NCBI RefSeq assembly: GCF_021261325.1 | Contig: NZ_JAJSBI010000046.1 | Coordinates: 1 to 44,610 of the forward strand | Direction of reading: 5' to 3' | Length of the DNA: 44,610 bases | From: Streptomyces guryensis | GTDB taxonomy: Bacteria; Actinomycetota; Actinomycetes; Streptomycetales; Streptomycetaceae | Shown here: positions 1-7,402 of the stretch, one piece after another | Layout of the letters: every line of letters begins with the position of its first letter | Numbering within the stretch: the first letter of the stretch is position 1 | The notes under the pieces: model-generated | The model's database searches: none | What the model was told of the DNA's origin: nothing | What the model saw: only the letters and a program-made list of their open reading frames with translations | Program-made: the position numbers and the translations under genes

Positions 1-534
1 GATCAGGACACCGACCGGACCGCCGCCGACCACGACGACCCGCTCGCCGTCGCGCACCCCGGCCCGCCCCACGTCGTGCACCGCGACCGCCGTGGGCTCG
101 ACCAGCGCGGCCCGGTCCAGGGGAACGGAGCCGGGCAGCCGTACCAGCGTCGAGGCGGGCACGGTCCAGCGCTGCTGCATCGCGCCCGGCGAGTCGATAC
201 CGATGAAGTCCAGGTGCTGGCAGATGTGCTGATGACCTTTGCGGCAGGCCGGGCACGAGCCGTCCCAGCGCAGCGGCATCACCGTCACCGCGTCGCCCGG
301 CTGCCAGCCCTCCACGCCCGGGCCGACCCGGACGACACGGCCGGACATCTCATGCCCCAGGACGGCGGGCGCGGCCACCCGGGCATCCATGTCGCCGTGG
401 AAGATGTGCAGGTCGGTACCGCAGATACCGACATACGCGGGGGCCAGCTCCACCTCACCGGCTCCCGGCGGCGCGCTGAGCGCGGGGGCGGTGTCCAGGG
501 TGCGGGCGGACAGGTAGCGGGCGGCGAGTGTCAT
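1..534 (-). CDS. Zinc-dependent (MDR) alcohol/sugar dehydrogenase, C-terminus outside window
   Basis: This is the N-terminal 178 residues of a medium-chain dehydrogenase; the gene runs off the left edge. The catalytic zinc site is visible as Cys38 (in VGICGTDLH) and His61-Glu62 (in LGHEMSG). The Rossmann glycine motif VVVGGGPVGVL begins near residue 168. The structural zinc loop has Asp91 where the first Cys usually sits, followed by Cys94, Cys97 and Cys105. Its ATG overlaps the stop of the fucU-like gene (ATGA), so it is the last visible gene of the fucose operon. By position it could be L-fucose dehydrogenase or a later dehydrogenase of the 2-keto-3-deoxyfuconate branch; the sequence does not decide. 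Family certain, substrate inferred. Confidence 0.85.
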   Translation of the reverse strand, partial: MTLAARYLSARTLDTAPALSAPPGAGEVELAPAYVGICGTDLHIFHGDMDARVAAPAVLGHEMSGRVVRVGPGVEGWQPGDAVTVMPLRWDGSCPACRKGHQHICQHLDFIGIDSPGAMQQRWTVPASTLVRLPGSVPLDRAALVEPTAVAVHDVGRAGVRDGERVVVVGGGPVGVLI

Positions 535-965
535 CGTGTGGTCAGGGTCCCTTCAGCGCGGACGCCGATGGTCAGCAGCAGGTTGGCGTAGGTGCGGGTG
601 TCGGCGGTGACGACGGCCAGGGCCAGGTCGGGCGAGCGGGCGGCGTCGTAGAACTCGAAGCGGCCGAGCGTCTCGACGGCGACGGGGAGTCGGGAGCGGT
701 ATTCGGCGATGGCGGGCGGCTCCGGTTGGCCCTCGGGCGGCACCATCACGTGGGCCGCCTCGACGGGGATCGAGCTCAGCAGGACGTCCAGGACGCTGGT
801 GACGTCCAGCAGGCCCGGTGCCAGGTTGAGGTGCACGGTCCGCGCGCGCTCGCCGACGGCCGTGCTGGCGGGATAGTGGCCGTCGGCGAGCAGCACCCGG
901 GCGCCGTGTCCGGCACCGGCCAGCGCTGCGAGGATGCCGGGGTGCAGGAGTTCGGTCAGGAGCAC
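531..965 (-). CDS. fucU: RbsD/FucU family sugar mutarotase, probable L-fucose mutarotase
   Basis: A 144-residue protein of the usual RbsD/FucU length. It opens LLTELLHPGILAALAGAGHG, with the family's early histidine, followed by LLADGHYPAST, and ends with the TYANLLLTIGV block typical of FucU. The family interconverts anomers of L-fucose or D-ribose so that the correct anomer reaches the dehydrogenase or kinase. GTG at 965 was chosen because AAGGAGGGGA lies just upstream; longer in-frame starts would overlap the lactonase deeply. The start overlaps the end of the lactonase gene by 10 bp and the stop overlaps the dehydrogenase start, so the three are likely translationally coupled. The fucose assignment rests on the neighbouring fuconate dehydratase and fucosidase. 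Confidence 0.85.
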   Translation of the reverse strand: MLLTELLHPGILAALAGAGHGARVLLADGHYPASTAVGERARTVHLNLAPGLLDVTSVLDVLLSSIPVEAAHVMVPPEGQPEPPAIAEYRSRLPVAVETLGRFEFYDAARSPDLALAVVTADTRTYANLLLTIGVRAEGTLTTR

Positions 966-1843
966 GGCGTCCCCTCCTTGAGGTGGTAGAAGTCGGTCGC
1001 GGCGCCGGCGAGAACCGCCTCGGTCTCGTCGGCGGAGCAGCCGTCCAGGAGCTCCTCGACGGCGGCCGCCCAGCGGTTCCAGCCGCCGGCGAGGACGCAC
1101 ACGGGCCAGTCCGAGCCGAACATCAGCCGGTCCGGGCCGAAGGCGGTCAGCAGGGCGTCCCACACCGGGCGGAGGTCGGCGACCGTCCATTTCCCGTGGT
1201 CGGCCTCCGTGATCAGGCCGGACACCTTGCAGTGCACCTGGGGATGCCCGGCGAGGCGCTTCAACTGCCTTTCCCAGTCATCCAGTTCGCCGTTCCGGAC
1301 GGGCGGCTTGCCCGCGTGGTCCAGCACCAGTGGCAGCTCCGGGAAGCGTTCGGCCAGCCGTATCGCCTGCGGGAACTGGTGGCTGCGGATGAGGACGTCG
1401 TAGGCGAGCCCGCGCTCGGCCACCGCACGCAACCCCCGCTCCACGGACGGCTGTTGCAGCCACTCCGGGTCCGACTCGCCCTGGACCAGGTGCCGTACGG
1501 CCCGCAGGTACCGGCCGCCGGTCCCGGACCGCAGTTCGTCGAGTACGTCCCCGGTCCCGGCCGAGGTGAGATCCGCCCAGCCGACCACCGCACCGATCAG
1601 CGGGTCCTTCTCGGCCAGGGCCAGGAGCTCGCGTGTCTCGGGTGTGGAGGTCACGCACTGCACGACGACCGTGCTGGTCAGCCGCCGCCCGGCCAGTGGC
1701 CGGGTCGCGACTGCGCGCAGGTCGTCCGGGCCGTGGTTGCGGCGGATCGGCTCGTGGCCCGGCTCATCCAGCCAGGGCTGGGGACGGTGGTCGAGATTCC
1801 ACACATGATGGTGGGAATCCACGAGTCCGAGGCGGTCAGACAC
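956..1843 (-). CDS. Amidohydrolase-family lactonase, probable L-fucono-1,5-lactonase
   Basis: A 295-residue COG3618-type TIM-barrel hydrolase. The metal-binding start DSHHHVW is at residues 9-15, and later blocks such as LVLDHAGKPP, CKVSGL and MFGSDWPV match the lactonase branch of this family. It would open L-fuconolactone to L-fuconate between the dehydrogenase and dehydratase steps. GTG at 1843 overlaps the stop of the dehydratase gene (GTGTCTGA), indicating tight co-translation. The family is well supported; the exact lactone is inferred from the operon. Confidence 0.85.
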   Translation of the reverse strand: MSDRLGLVDSHHHVWNLDHRPQPWLDEPGHEPIRRNHGPDDLRAVATRPLAGRRLTSTVVVQCVTSTPETRELLALAEKDPLIGAVVGWADLTSAGTGDVLDELRSGTGGRYLRAVRHLVQGESDPEWLQQPSVERGLRAVAERGLAYDVLIRSHQFPQAIRLAERFPELPLVLDHAGKPPVRNGELDDWERQLKRLAGHPQVHCKVSGLITEADHGKWTVADLRPVWDALLTAFGPDRLMFGSDWPVCVLAGGWNRWAAAVEELLDGCSADETEAVLAGAATDFYHLKEGTPCS

Positions 1844-3170
1844 GGGCGGACCAGACGGGGCCGTCGGGGTAGGCGTACTCCTTGAGGGACGCCGGGTGCA
1901 TCTGCGCGCTCAACCCGGGGAGTGCCGGGGCGAGGTAGTGGCCCTCGGCGATGCGGACCGGGTCGACGAAGTGTTCGTGCAGGTGGTCGACGTACTCGAT
2001 GACCCGGTCCTCGGTGGTGCCGGCGACGGCGATGTAGTCGAACATCGACAGGTGCTGCACCATCTCGCACAGGCCGACGCCGCCGGCGTGCGGGCAGACC
2101 GGCACGCCGAACTTGGCGGCGAGCAGCAGGATGGCGATGTTCTCGTTGATGCCGCCGACCCGGGCGGAGTCGATCTGGACGATGTCGACCGCGCCGGCCT
2201 GGAGGAGCTGTTTGAAGACGACCCGGTTGGCGATGTGTTCGCCGGTGGCGACCTTGATGGGGCTGACGGCCTTGCGGACGGCCGCGTGGCCGAGGATGTC
2301 GTCGGGGGAGGTGGGTTCCTCGATCCAGTACGGGTCGTAGGGGGCCAGGTCCCGCATCCAGTCGATGGCGGGCTGGACGTCCCATCTCTGGTTGGCGTCG
2401 ACGGCGATGCGGATGTCCGGGCCGACGGTCTCGCGGGCGACGCGCATGCGCCGTATGTCGTCTTCACGGTCCGCGCCGACCTTCAGCTTGATCTGGGTGA
2501 AGCCGTCGGCGACGGCCTCGCGGGCCAGGCGGGCCAGCTTCTCGTCGGAGTAGCCGAGCCAGCCGGGGGTCGTGGTGTAGGCGGGGTAGCCCCGGTCGAG
2601 CAGGTGGCCGATGCGCTGTGCGCGGCCGGGCTCGGCGCGGCGCAGGATCTCCAGGGCCTCCTCGGGGGTGAGCGCGTCGGAGAGCCAGCGGAAGTCGACT
2701 TGCGCGACCAGTTCCTCCGGCGTCATTTCGCCGAGGAAGCGCCAGACGGGCTTGCCGGCCCGCTTGGCGGCCAGGTCCCAGGCGGCGTTGACGACCGCGC
2801 CGGTGGCCATGTGGATGGCGCCCTTCTCCGGCCCGAGCCAGCGCAGTTGCGGGTCGTGGACGAGGGAGCGGGAGAAGACGCCGAGGTCGGCGCAGACTTC
2901 ATCGACCGAGAGGCCGACCACATGGGGGGCGAGGGCCGCGATGGCGGCGGCCTGAACGTCGTTGCCGCGGCCCGTGGTGAAGGCCAGGGCGTGGCCCTCC
3001 AGTCCGTCGGAGGCGTCGGTGCGCAGGACCACGTAGGCGGCGGAGTAGTCGGGTTCGGGGTTCATCGCGTCCGACCCGTCCAGGTGCTCGGACGTCGGGA
3101 AACGCACGTCCAGTACGTCCAGGGCGGTGATGCGGGCAGAGGCCGGTGAAGCGGACGGGGCGGATGACAT
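1836..3170 (-). CDS. L-fuconate dehydratase (enolase superfamily)
   Basis: A 444-residue mandelate-racemase/enolase superfamily enzyme that dehydrates L-fuconate to 2-keto-3-deoxy-L-fuconate. The full catalytic set is visible: Lys228 and Lys230 in IKLKVG, Asp258 in VDANQRW, Glu284 in IEEPTSP, Glu311 in ATGEH, Asp334 in QIDSARVGG and His361 in CPHAGGVG. These sit at a constant offset of about ten from the residues I recall for characterised Xanthomonas fuconate dehydratase, which also matches in length. The ATG at 3170 follows AGGAG; an in-frame extension to 3743 is antisense to the permease and was rejected. About 95 bases separate it from the permease gene. This gene fixes the pathway as non-phosphorylative fucose degradation. 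Confidence 0.92.
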   Translation of the reverse strand: MSSAPSASPASARITALDVLDVRFPTSEHLDGSDAMNPEPDYSAAYVVLRTDASDGLEGHALAFTTGRGNDVQAAAIAALAPHVVGLSVDEVCADLGVFSRSLVHDPQLRWLGPEKGAIHMATGAVVNAAWDLAAKRAGKPVWRFLGEMTPEELVAQVDFRWLSDALTPEEALEILRRAEPGRAQRIGHLLDRGYPAYTTTPGWLGYSDEKLARLAREAVADGFTQIKLKVGADREDDIRRMRVARETVGPDIRIAVDANQRWDVQPAIDWMRDLAPYDPYWIEEPTSPDDILGHAAVRKAVSPIKVATGEHIANRVVFKQLLQAGAVDIVQIDSARVGGINENIAILLLAAKFGVPVCPHAGGVGLCEMVQHLSMFDYIAVAGTTEDRVIEYVDHLHEHFVDPVRIAEGHYLAPALPGLSAQMHPASLKEYAYPDGPVWSARV

Positions 3171-3265
3171 GGCGGCAACTCCTGTGAGGGCAGGGGCGAT
3201 ACGGCCCCGTGCGACGAGATGGCGGTGCGGCGGAGGGTGCCGGCGGCCGGGCATGGCCGCCCGGG

Positions 3266-4306
3266 TCACTCCTGGACCTTGCCGCCCGTGATGCGGGAGA
3301 TGGCGAGGGCGACCAGGATGATCAGGCCGTTGAGGGCGCCGATCCACTGGGCGGGGACACCGGCCAGCGTGAGCACGTTCTGGATCATGAAGAGCAGCAG
3401 GATGCCGCAGAACGCGCCGAACATGGTGCCTTTGCCGCCGTTGAGGCTGATCCCGCCGATGACTGCGGCGGCGAAGACGGTGAAGATGTATCCGTTGCCC
3501 TGCGCGGAGGCGACCGAGGCCAGGCGTCCGGAGAGCATCAGCCCGGCGAGGGCGGCGAGCAGGCTGCCGGTGACGATGACGATCCACAGCACCCGGTCGG
3601 TGCGGATGCCGGCGGCCTTCGCGGCGTCGACGTTGCCGCCGATCGCGTACAGGGAACGGCCGAAGCTCGTCCAGCCGAGCACCACGATCGCGACGGCGAA
3701 CAGGGCCAGGCAGATCCAGATCGAGGCGGGCATCCCGAACCATTCGGCGGTGCCGATGTAGAGCATGGAGGGCGGCAGCTGGAAGAACGTCTGGCCGCCG
3801 GAGATACCCGTGAGGATGCCGCGCAGGACGATCAGCATGCCGAGCGTGACGATGAAGCCGTTGAGGCCGAAGCGGATGATCAGCAGCGAGTTGATCACGC
3901 CGACGAGCGCGCCCACCGCGAGGGTGAGGGGGATCGACCAGGCGCCGGGCAGCAGGCCCAGGCCGTGTCCGGCGCCGGCCGGGACGACCAGCCAGGCAGC
4001 GACACCGGGCGCAAGACCCATGGTGGACTCAAGCGACAGGTCCATCTTCTTGACGATCAGGATCATCGCCTGGGCGAGGACCAGCAGCGCCATCTCGGAC
4101 ATGGTCTGCAGGACGTTGATGAGGTTGTCGGCCTGCAGGAAGACCGGGTTGACGATCTGGCCGACGATCGCGATGACCACGATCGCGGGGACGAGCGCCA
4201 GGTCGCGCAGCCGGGCCAGCGGGATCCGCCCGCCGAGCAGCGCGGTGCGCTTGGGCTTGTCTTCCACGGCCTTGGCGGCGGCGTCCGCGAGGACGGTTTC
4301 AGGCAT
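3266..4306 (-). CDS. Sugar ABC transporter permease (RbsC/AraH type)
   Basis: A 346-residue integral membrane protein with roughly eight to ten hydrophobic helices and the branched-chain/ribose permease signature (DLSLESTMGLAPGVAAWLV early, then GRSLYAIGGNVDAAKAAGI in the loop that contacts the ATPase). It forms the membrane channel with the ATPase and lipoprotein encoded just upstream. The ATG at 4306 overlaps the ATPase stop by 8 bp and has AGGAGTGG before it. The neighbouring catabolic enzymes suggest L-fucose as substrate. Confidence 0.9.
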   Translation of the reverse strand: MPETVLADAAAKAVEDKPKRTALLGGRIPLARLRDLALVPAIVVIAIVGQIVNPVFLQADNLINVLQTMSEMALLVLAQAMILIVKKMDLSLESTMGLAPGVAAWLVVPAGAGHGLGLLPGAWSIPLTLAVGALVGVINSLLIIRFGLNGFIVTLGMLIVLRGILTGISGGQTFFQLPPSMLYIGTAEWFGMPASIWICLALFAVAIVVLGWTSFGRSLYAIGGNVDAAKAAGIRTDRVLWIVIVTGSLLAALAGLMLSGRLASVASAQGNGYIFTVFAAAVIGGISLNGGKGTMFGAFCGILLLFMIQNVLTLAGVPAQWIGALNGLIILVALAISRITGGKVQE

Positions 4307-5861
4307 CGAGGTCCACTCCTTCCATCGCGGCCACGAGGTCGTGGTCGTGCCAGCCGCGGGGTATCTCGGTCGTCACTCGGCCCTGGAACATCACCAGGAT
4401 CCGGTCGCACATGCGCAGGTCGTCGAGTTCGTCGGAGGCGATGAGCACTCCGGTGCCGGACTCGGCGGTCTCCTCGACCTTGCCGAGGAGGAACTCCTTG
4501 GAGCGCACGTCCACGCCCGCGGTCGGGTTGATCAGGACCAGCAGCCTGGGGTCGTCGGCCAGGGCGCGGGCCATGACGACCTTCTGCTGGTTGCCTCCGG
4601 ACAGCGCGGAGACGGGCAGGTCAGGGCCGGGGGTCTTGATCGCCAGGTTCTCGATCATGCCCTCGGCGAGCCGGTCCCGGCGGGTGCGGCTGAGGAAGCC
4701 GTTCGGACCGAGCCGCTTCGGCACGGACAGCGTGGCGTTGTCGGCGATCGACATGTCGGGAACGAAGCCCTGGTGGTGCCGGTCCTGCGGGACGAACCCG
4801 GCGCCTGCGGCGAGCGCGGCGGGCACGCTGCCCGGCCGGGGCCGCCTCCCGGCGATCTCCACCTCCCCCGCCGCTGCCGCCCGCAGCCCTACGACCGTTT
4901 CGGCGACTTCGGTGCGACCGCTGCCGGCGGCCCCCGCGAGGCCGACGATCTCGCCGGCCCCGATCTGGAAGCTGACGTCGTCGTACCCGTCCCCCTGCAG
5001 CGCGCGGATGTTCAGTGCGGCGGTGGCGCCGGGGTCGAGGGCAGCGGCCCGTTCCTCGCGCCGGCCGACCGCTGCCTCGCCGGTCATGGCAGCGACGAGG
5101 TCGGCGCGGGGAAGCTCCGCGACCGGGGCGGTGACGATGTGCCGGGCGTCGCGGAACACGGTCACCATGTCGCAGATCTCGTAGACCTCCTGGAGGTGGT
5201 GGCTGATGAACAGAAAGGTGACGCCCTGGCGCTGCAGGTCGCGGATGCGGTCGAAGAGCCGGTTGATGGCCGCCCCGTCGAGCTGGGCGGTCGGCTCGTC
5301 GAGGATGATGAACCGGGCCCCGAAGGACAGCGCGCGGGCGATCTCCACGAACTGCCGCTGCTCGACGCTCAGTTCCCCGGCCGGGGTCTGCGGGTCGACG
5401 TCCACCGACCATGCCGACAGGAGCTCCTGCGCGCGGCGGCGGGTGGCCTGCCAGCTGATGAGACGGCTCGGTCCGCGGTCGTGCCGGTTCAGGAAGAGGT
5501 TCTCGGCGACGGTCAGCGTGGGGATGATCGTCGACTTCTGGTAGACGCAGGCCACGCGCCGGCGCCAGGCGTCGCGGTCGCCGAGCTTGGGGGCCGGCTC
5601 TCCGCCGAAGGCCACCGTTCCCTCGTCGGGGGCCTGAAGGCCGGTGAGGACGGACACCAGCGTCGATTTGCCGGCTCCGTTGCGGCCGACGAGCGCGTGG
5701 GTCTCGCCGGGCCTGATGGTGATCCGGGCGCCGTTCAGGGCCACCGTCGGACCGAATCGTTTGACCATGCCCGTCGCCTCGACGACGGGCGGGGCTGCGG
5801 GGGCCCGCCCGTCGTCCGCCGGGGCAGGCGCGGGGGTGACTGCTCGCTCCCCGTCGCTCAT
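4299..5861 (-). CDS. Sugar ABC transporter ATPase with two nucleotide-binding domains
   Basis: A 520-residue RbsA/MglA-type protein. The first domain has a normal Walker A (GRNGAGKST, about residues 59-67), signature ELSVEQRQ and Walker B with catalytic Glu (FIILDEPTAQLD). The second domain is degenerate: the Walker A position reads GAAGSGRTE, and the Walker B/catalytic pair normally DE is Ile444-Asn445 in LVLINPTAGVD, although the signature ALSGGNQQKV is intact. Loss of Walker A lysine in the second domain is common in this family; loss of the Asp-Glu pair is more notable. ATP hydrolysis is probably confined to one composite site. It lies 45 bases after the binding-protein gene. Confidence 0.9.
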   Translation of the reverse strand: MSDGERAVTPAPAPADDGRAPAAPPVVEATGMVKRFGPTVALNGARITIRPGETHALVGRNGAGKSTLVSVLTGLQAPDEGTVAFGGEPAPKLGDRDAWRRRVACVYQKSTIIPTLTVAENLFLNRHDRGPSRLISWQATRRRAQELLSAWSVDVDPQTPAGELSVEQRQFVEIARALSFGARFIILDEPTAQLDGAAINRLFDRIRDLQRQGVTFLFISHHLQEVYEICDMVTVFRDARHIVTAPVAELPRADLVAAMTGEAAVGRREERAAALDPGATAALNIRALQGDGYDDVSFQIGAGEIVGLAGAAGSGRTEVAETVVGLRAAAAGEVEIAGRRPRPGSVPAALAAGAGFVPQDRHHQGFVPDMSIADNATLSVPKRLGPNGFLSRTRRDRLAEGMIENLAIKTPGPDLPVSALSGGNQQKVVMARALADDPRLLVLINPTAGVDVRSKEFLLGKVEETAESGTGVLIASDELDDLRMCDRILVMFQGRVTTEIPRGWHDHDLVAAMEGVDLDA

Positions 5862-5906
5862 CTCAACCGCCTTGCTCTCGTGGGCCGTTGTGTTCCGGAG
5901 GAGGGA

Positions 5907-6971
5907 TCAGCCGAGGTTGTTGCCCCACAGCGACTTGTCATCGCTCTTGACGCTGGGCACGCCGCCGTAGGTGGCGCCGTCGGCGGTGACGAGCGGGGCG
6001 GAGAGCTGGTCCTCCAGCACGCCCTCGCGGACCTGGATGATGGTGCTGTCGTGGTCGGTCTTGCCGGGCTTGAACGTCTTCCCGTCGATCGCCGCCTTCA
6101 GGTAGTACAGGGCGTACTTGGCGTAGAGATCGGCCGGCTGGGAGACGGTGGCGTCGATCTTGCCCTCAGCGATGGACTTGAGCTCCTCGGGGATGCCGTC
6201 GTTGGACACGATGAAGACGTGCTTCTTGTCCTTCGGGTCCACCAACAAGCCCTTCTGCTTGAGCACCTGGAGCGTGCCGGACAGGGCGAAGCTGGACTCC
6301 ATGTAGACACCCTTGATGTCCGGGTTGGCGGTCAGGTCGGTCTGGAGCTTCTGCGCGGCGGTCGCGCCGTCCCAGTTGGTGGCCTCACCGAGCACCTTGA
6401 TGCCGGGGTAGTTCTTCTTCATGCAGTCGTTGAACGCCTCAGTGCGGTCACGGCCGTTGATGGAGTCCAGGCCGCCCTCGAGCATGACGACCTTGCCCTT
6501 GCCGCCGAGCTTGGTGCCGAGGTACTGGCAGGCCTTCTCGCCGTAGGCGCGGTTGTCCGCTCGCACCACCATGAACACCTTGCCCGTGTCGGGGCGGGTG
6601 TCGACGGTGACGACGGGGATCTTCTTCGCCTCCAGCTGCGCGAGGGTGGGCGCGATGGCAGCGGTGTCCTGCGGGGCCATCGCGATGCCCTTGACGCCCT
6701 GGCTGATGAACGTCTGTGCGTTGGAGGTGAGTTTGGCGACGTCGTTCTGCGAGTTGGTGGTCTTCAGGTCCAGCCCCAGCTCCTTGGCGTACTGGGGCGT
6801 GTACTTGATGTACGAGTTCCAGAAGTCGGTGTCGGAGCGCGGGTAGTCGACGCCGACCAGCGGCTTGCCGCCCGACGACGCCGAGGTGGTGGAACCGCTG
6901 CTGCACGCACTGAGGAGAGCCAGTGCGGACAGGGCGGAGACGGCTGAACAGAGGGCGGTTCTGAGTCTCAT
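5907..6971 (-). CDS. Sugar-binding lipoprotein of the ABC transporter
   Basis: A 354-residue periplasmic-binding-protein type 1 (RbsB-like) protein. The N-terminus is a lipoprotein signal peptide: basic MRLRT, a hydrophobic run, and lipobox LLSAC with the lipidated Cys at residue 23, followed by a Ser/Thr/Gly linker. The mature part begins KPLVGVDYPRSDTDFWNSY, typical of sugar receptors. It is the first gene of the fucose uptake and catabolism operon and would capture L-fucose, possibly that released by the divergent fucosidase. Control probably acts through the repeated elements in the intergenic region upstream. Confidence 0.9.
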   Translation of the reverse strand: MRLRTALCSAVSALSALALLSACSSGSTTSASSGGKPLVGVDYPRSDTDFWNSYIKYTPQYAKELGLDLKTTNSQNDVAKLTSNAQTFISQGVKGIAMAPQDTAAIAPTLAQLEAKKIPVVTVDTRPDTGKVFMVVRADNRAYGEKACQYLGTKLGGKGKVVMLEGGLDSINGRDRTEAFNDCMKKNYPGIKVLGEATNWDGATAAQKLQTDLTANPDIKGVYMESSFALSGTLQVLKQKGLLVDPKDKKHVFIVSNDGIPEELKSIAEGKIDATVSQPADLYAKYALYYLKAAIDGKTFKPGKTDHDSTIIQVREGVLEDQLSAPLVTADGATYGGVPSVKSDDKSLWGNNLG

Positions 6972-7092
6972 CGATGCTTCCTCGCGCTCGTCCCTGGGCG
7001 GGAGATGTTTCGCCTCGACGACACCTGCGTATCGCCGCGCGGTAGAGATGGGATGTTTATAGACGTGCTTTCGCTGCCCTGTCCAGCCCCTC

Positions 7093-7108
7093 GTTTAACC
7101 TTTCGCAA
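7093..7108 (+). promoter_or_regulatory. Repeated 16-bp element, copy 1 (putative fucose-regulon operator)
   Basis: GTTTAACCTTTCGCAA. It shares 13 of 16 positions with the copy at 7229-7244. It also overlaps a near-perfect palindrome, CCTTTCGCAAAAGG (7099-7112, six of seven pairs match), the shape of a LacI-family half-site pair. It lies about 120 bases upstream of the binding-protein gene. Confidence 0.45.
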
Positions 7109-7228
7109 AAGGCCAGGCCGAGGACACCTGAAGGCGGGAAGCGGCTACCCAAGACGGGAAGATCCATCCCATCAATTACTGAGCCTCGATGGCTCGCATG
7201 GGTCATGAGACAACGCCAGACATGCCAT

Positions 7229-7244
7229 GTTTAATCGGTCGCAA
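7229..7244 (+). promoter_or_regulatory. Repeated 16-bp element, copy 2
   Basis: GTTTAATCGGTCGCAA, in the same orientation as copy 1 and 136 bases from it, nearer the fucosidase. Two matching elements in a region serving two divergent genes suggest one regulator acting on both. The palindromic extension seen around copy 1 is weaker here. Confidence 0.4.
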
Positions 7245-7402
7245 GTCACACCAAAACTGACGCAACTCGACCATATTCACTACCTGTACGACGCTTTTCA
7301 TCCCTGCGAACCCGTTGACATCTCGGGGAGACATGGTCGACCTTCATGCGTAACAAGCGCCGCTCCACATTCCCCTGCCCCCTTCTGCACCAGGGATGTT
7401 CC

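Larger units (their letters stand above)
6972..7402. promoter_or_regulatory. Divergent promoter region between fucose operon and fucosidase
   Basis: This 431-base stretch has no convincing gene and is more A/T-rich than its neighbours. It separates the lipoprotein gene (leftward) from the fucosidase gene (rightward). It holds two copies of a GTTTAA-N4-TCGCAA element (listed separately). A perfect TTGACA (7315-7320) points toward the fucosidase, but no good -10 box follows at 16-19 bases, so I do not call a promoter there. Confidence 0.6.

Noticed and set aside
1836..3743. A 635-codon open frame on the minus strand that extends the dehydratase upstream
   Set aside because: The extra N-terminal part is antisense-frame Arg/Pro-rich sequence overlapping the permease; ATG 3170 has a proper ribosome binding site.
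3765..6947. A 1060-codon open frame on the plus strand opposite the ABC transporter genes
   Set aside because: A typical high-GC shadow frame: it lies entirely opposite well-supported genes and shows no domain.
7315..7343. TTGACA as a fucosidase promoter
   Set aside because: No acceptable -10 hexamer at 16-19 bases.
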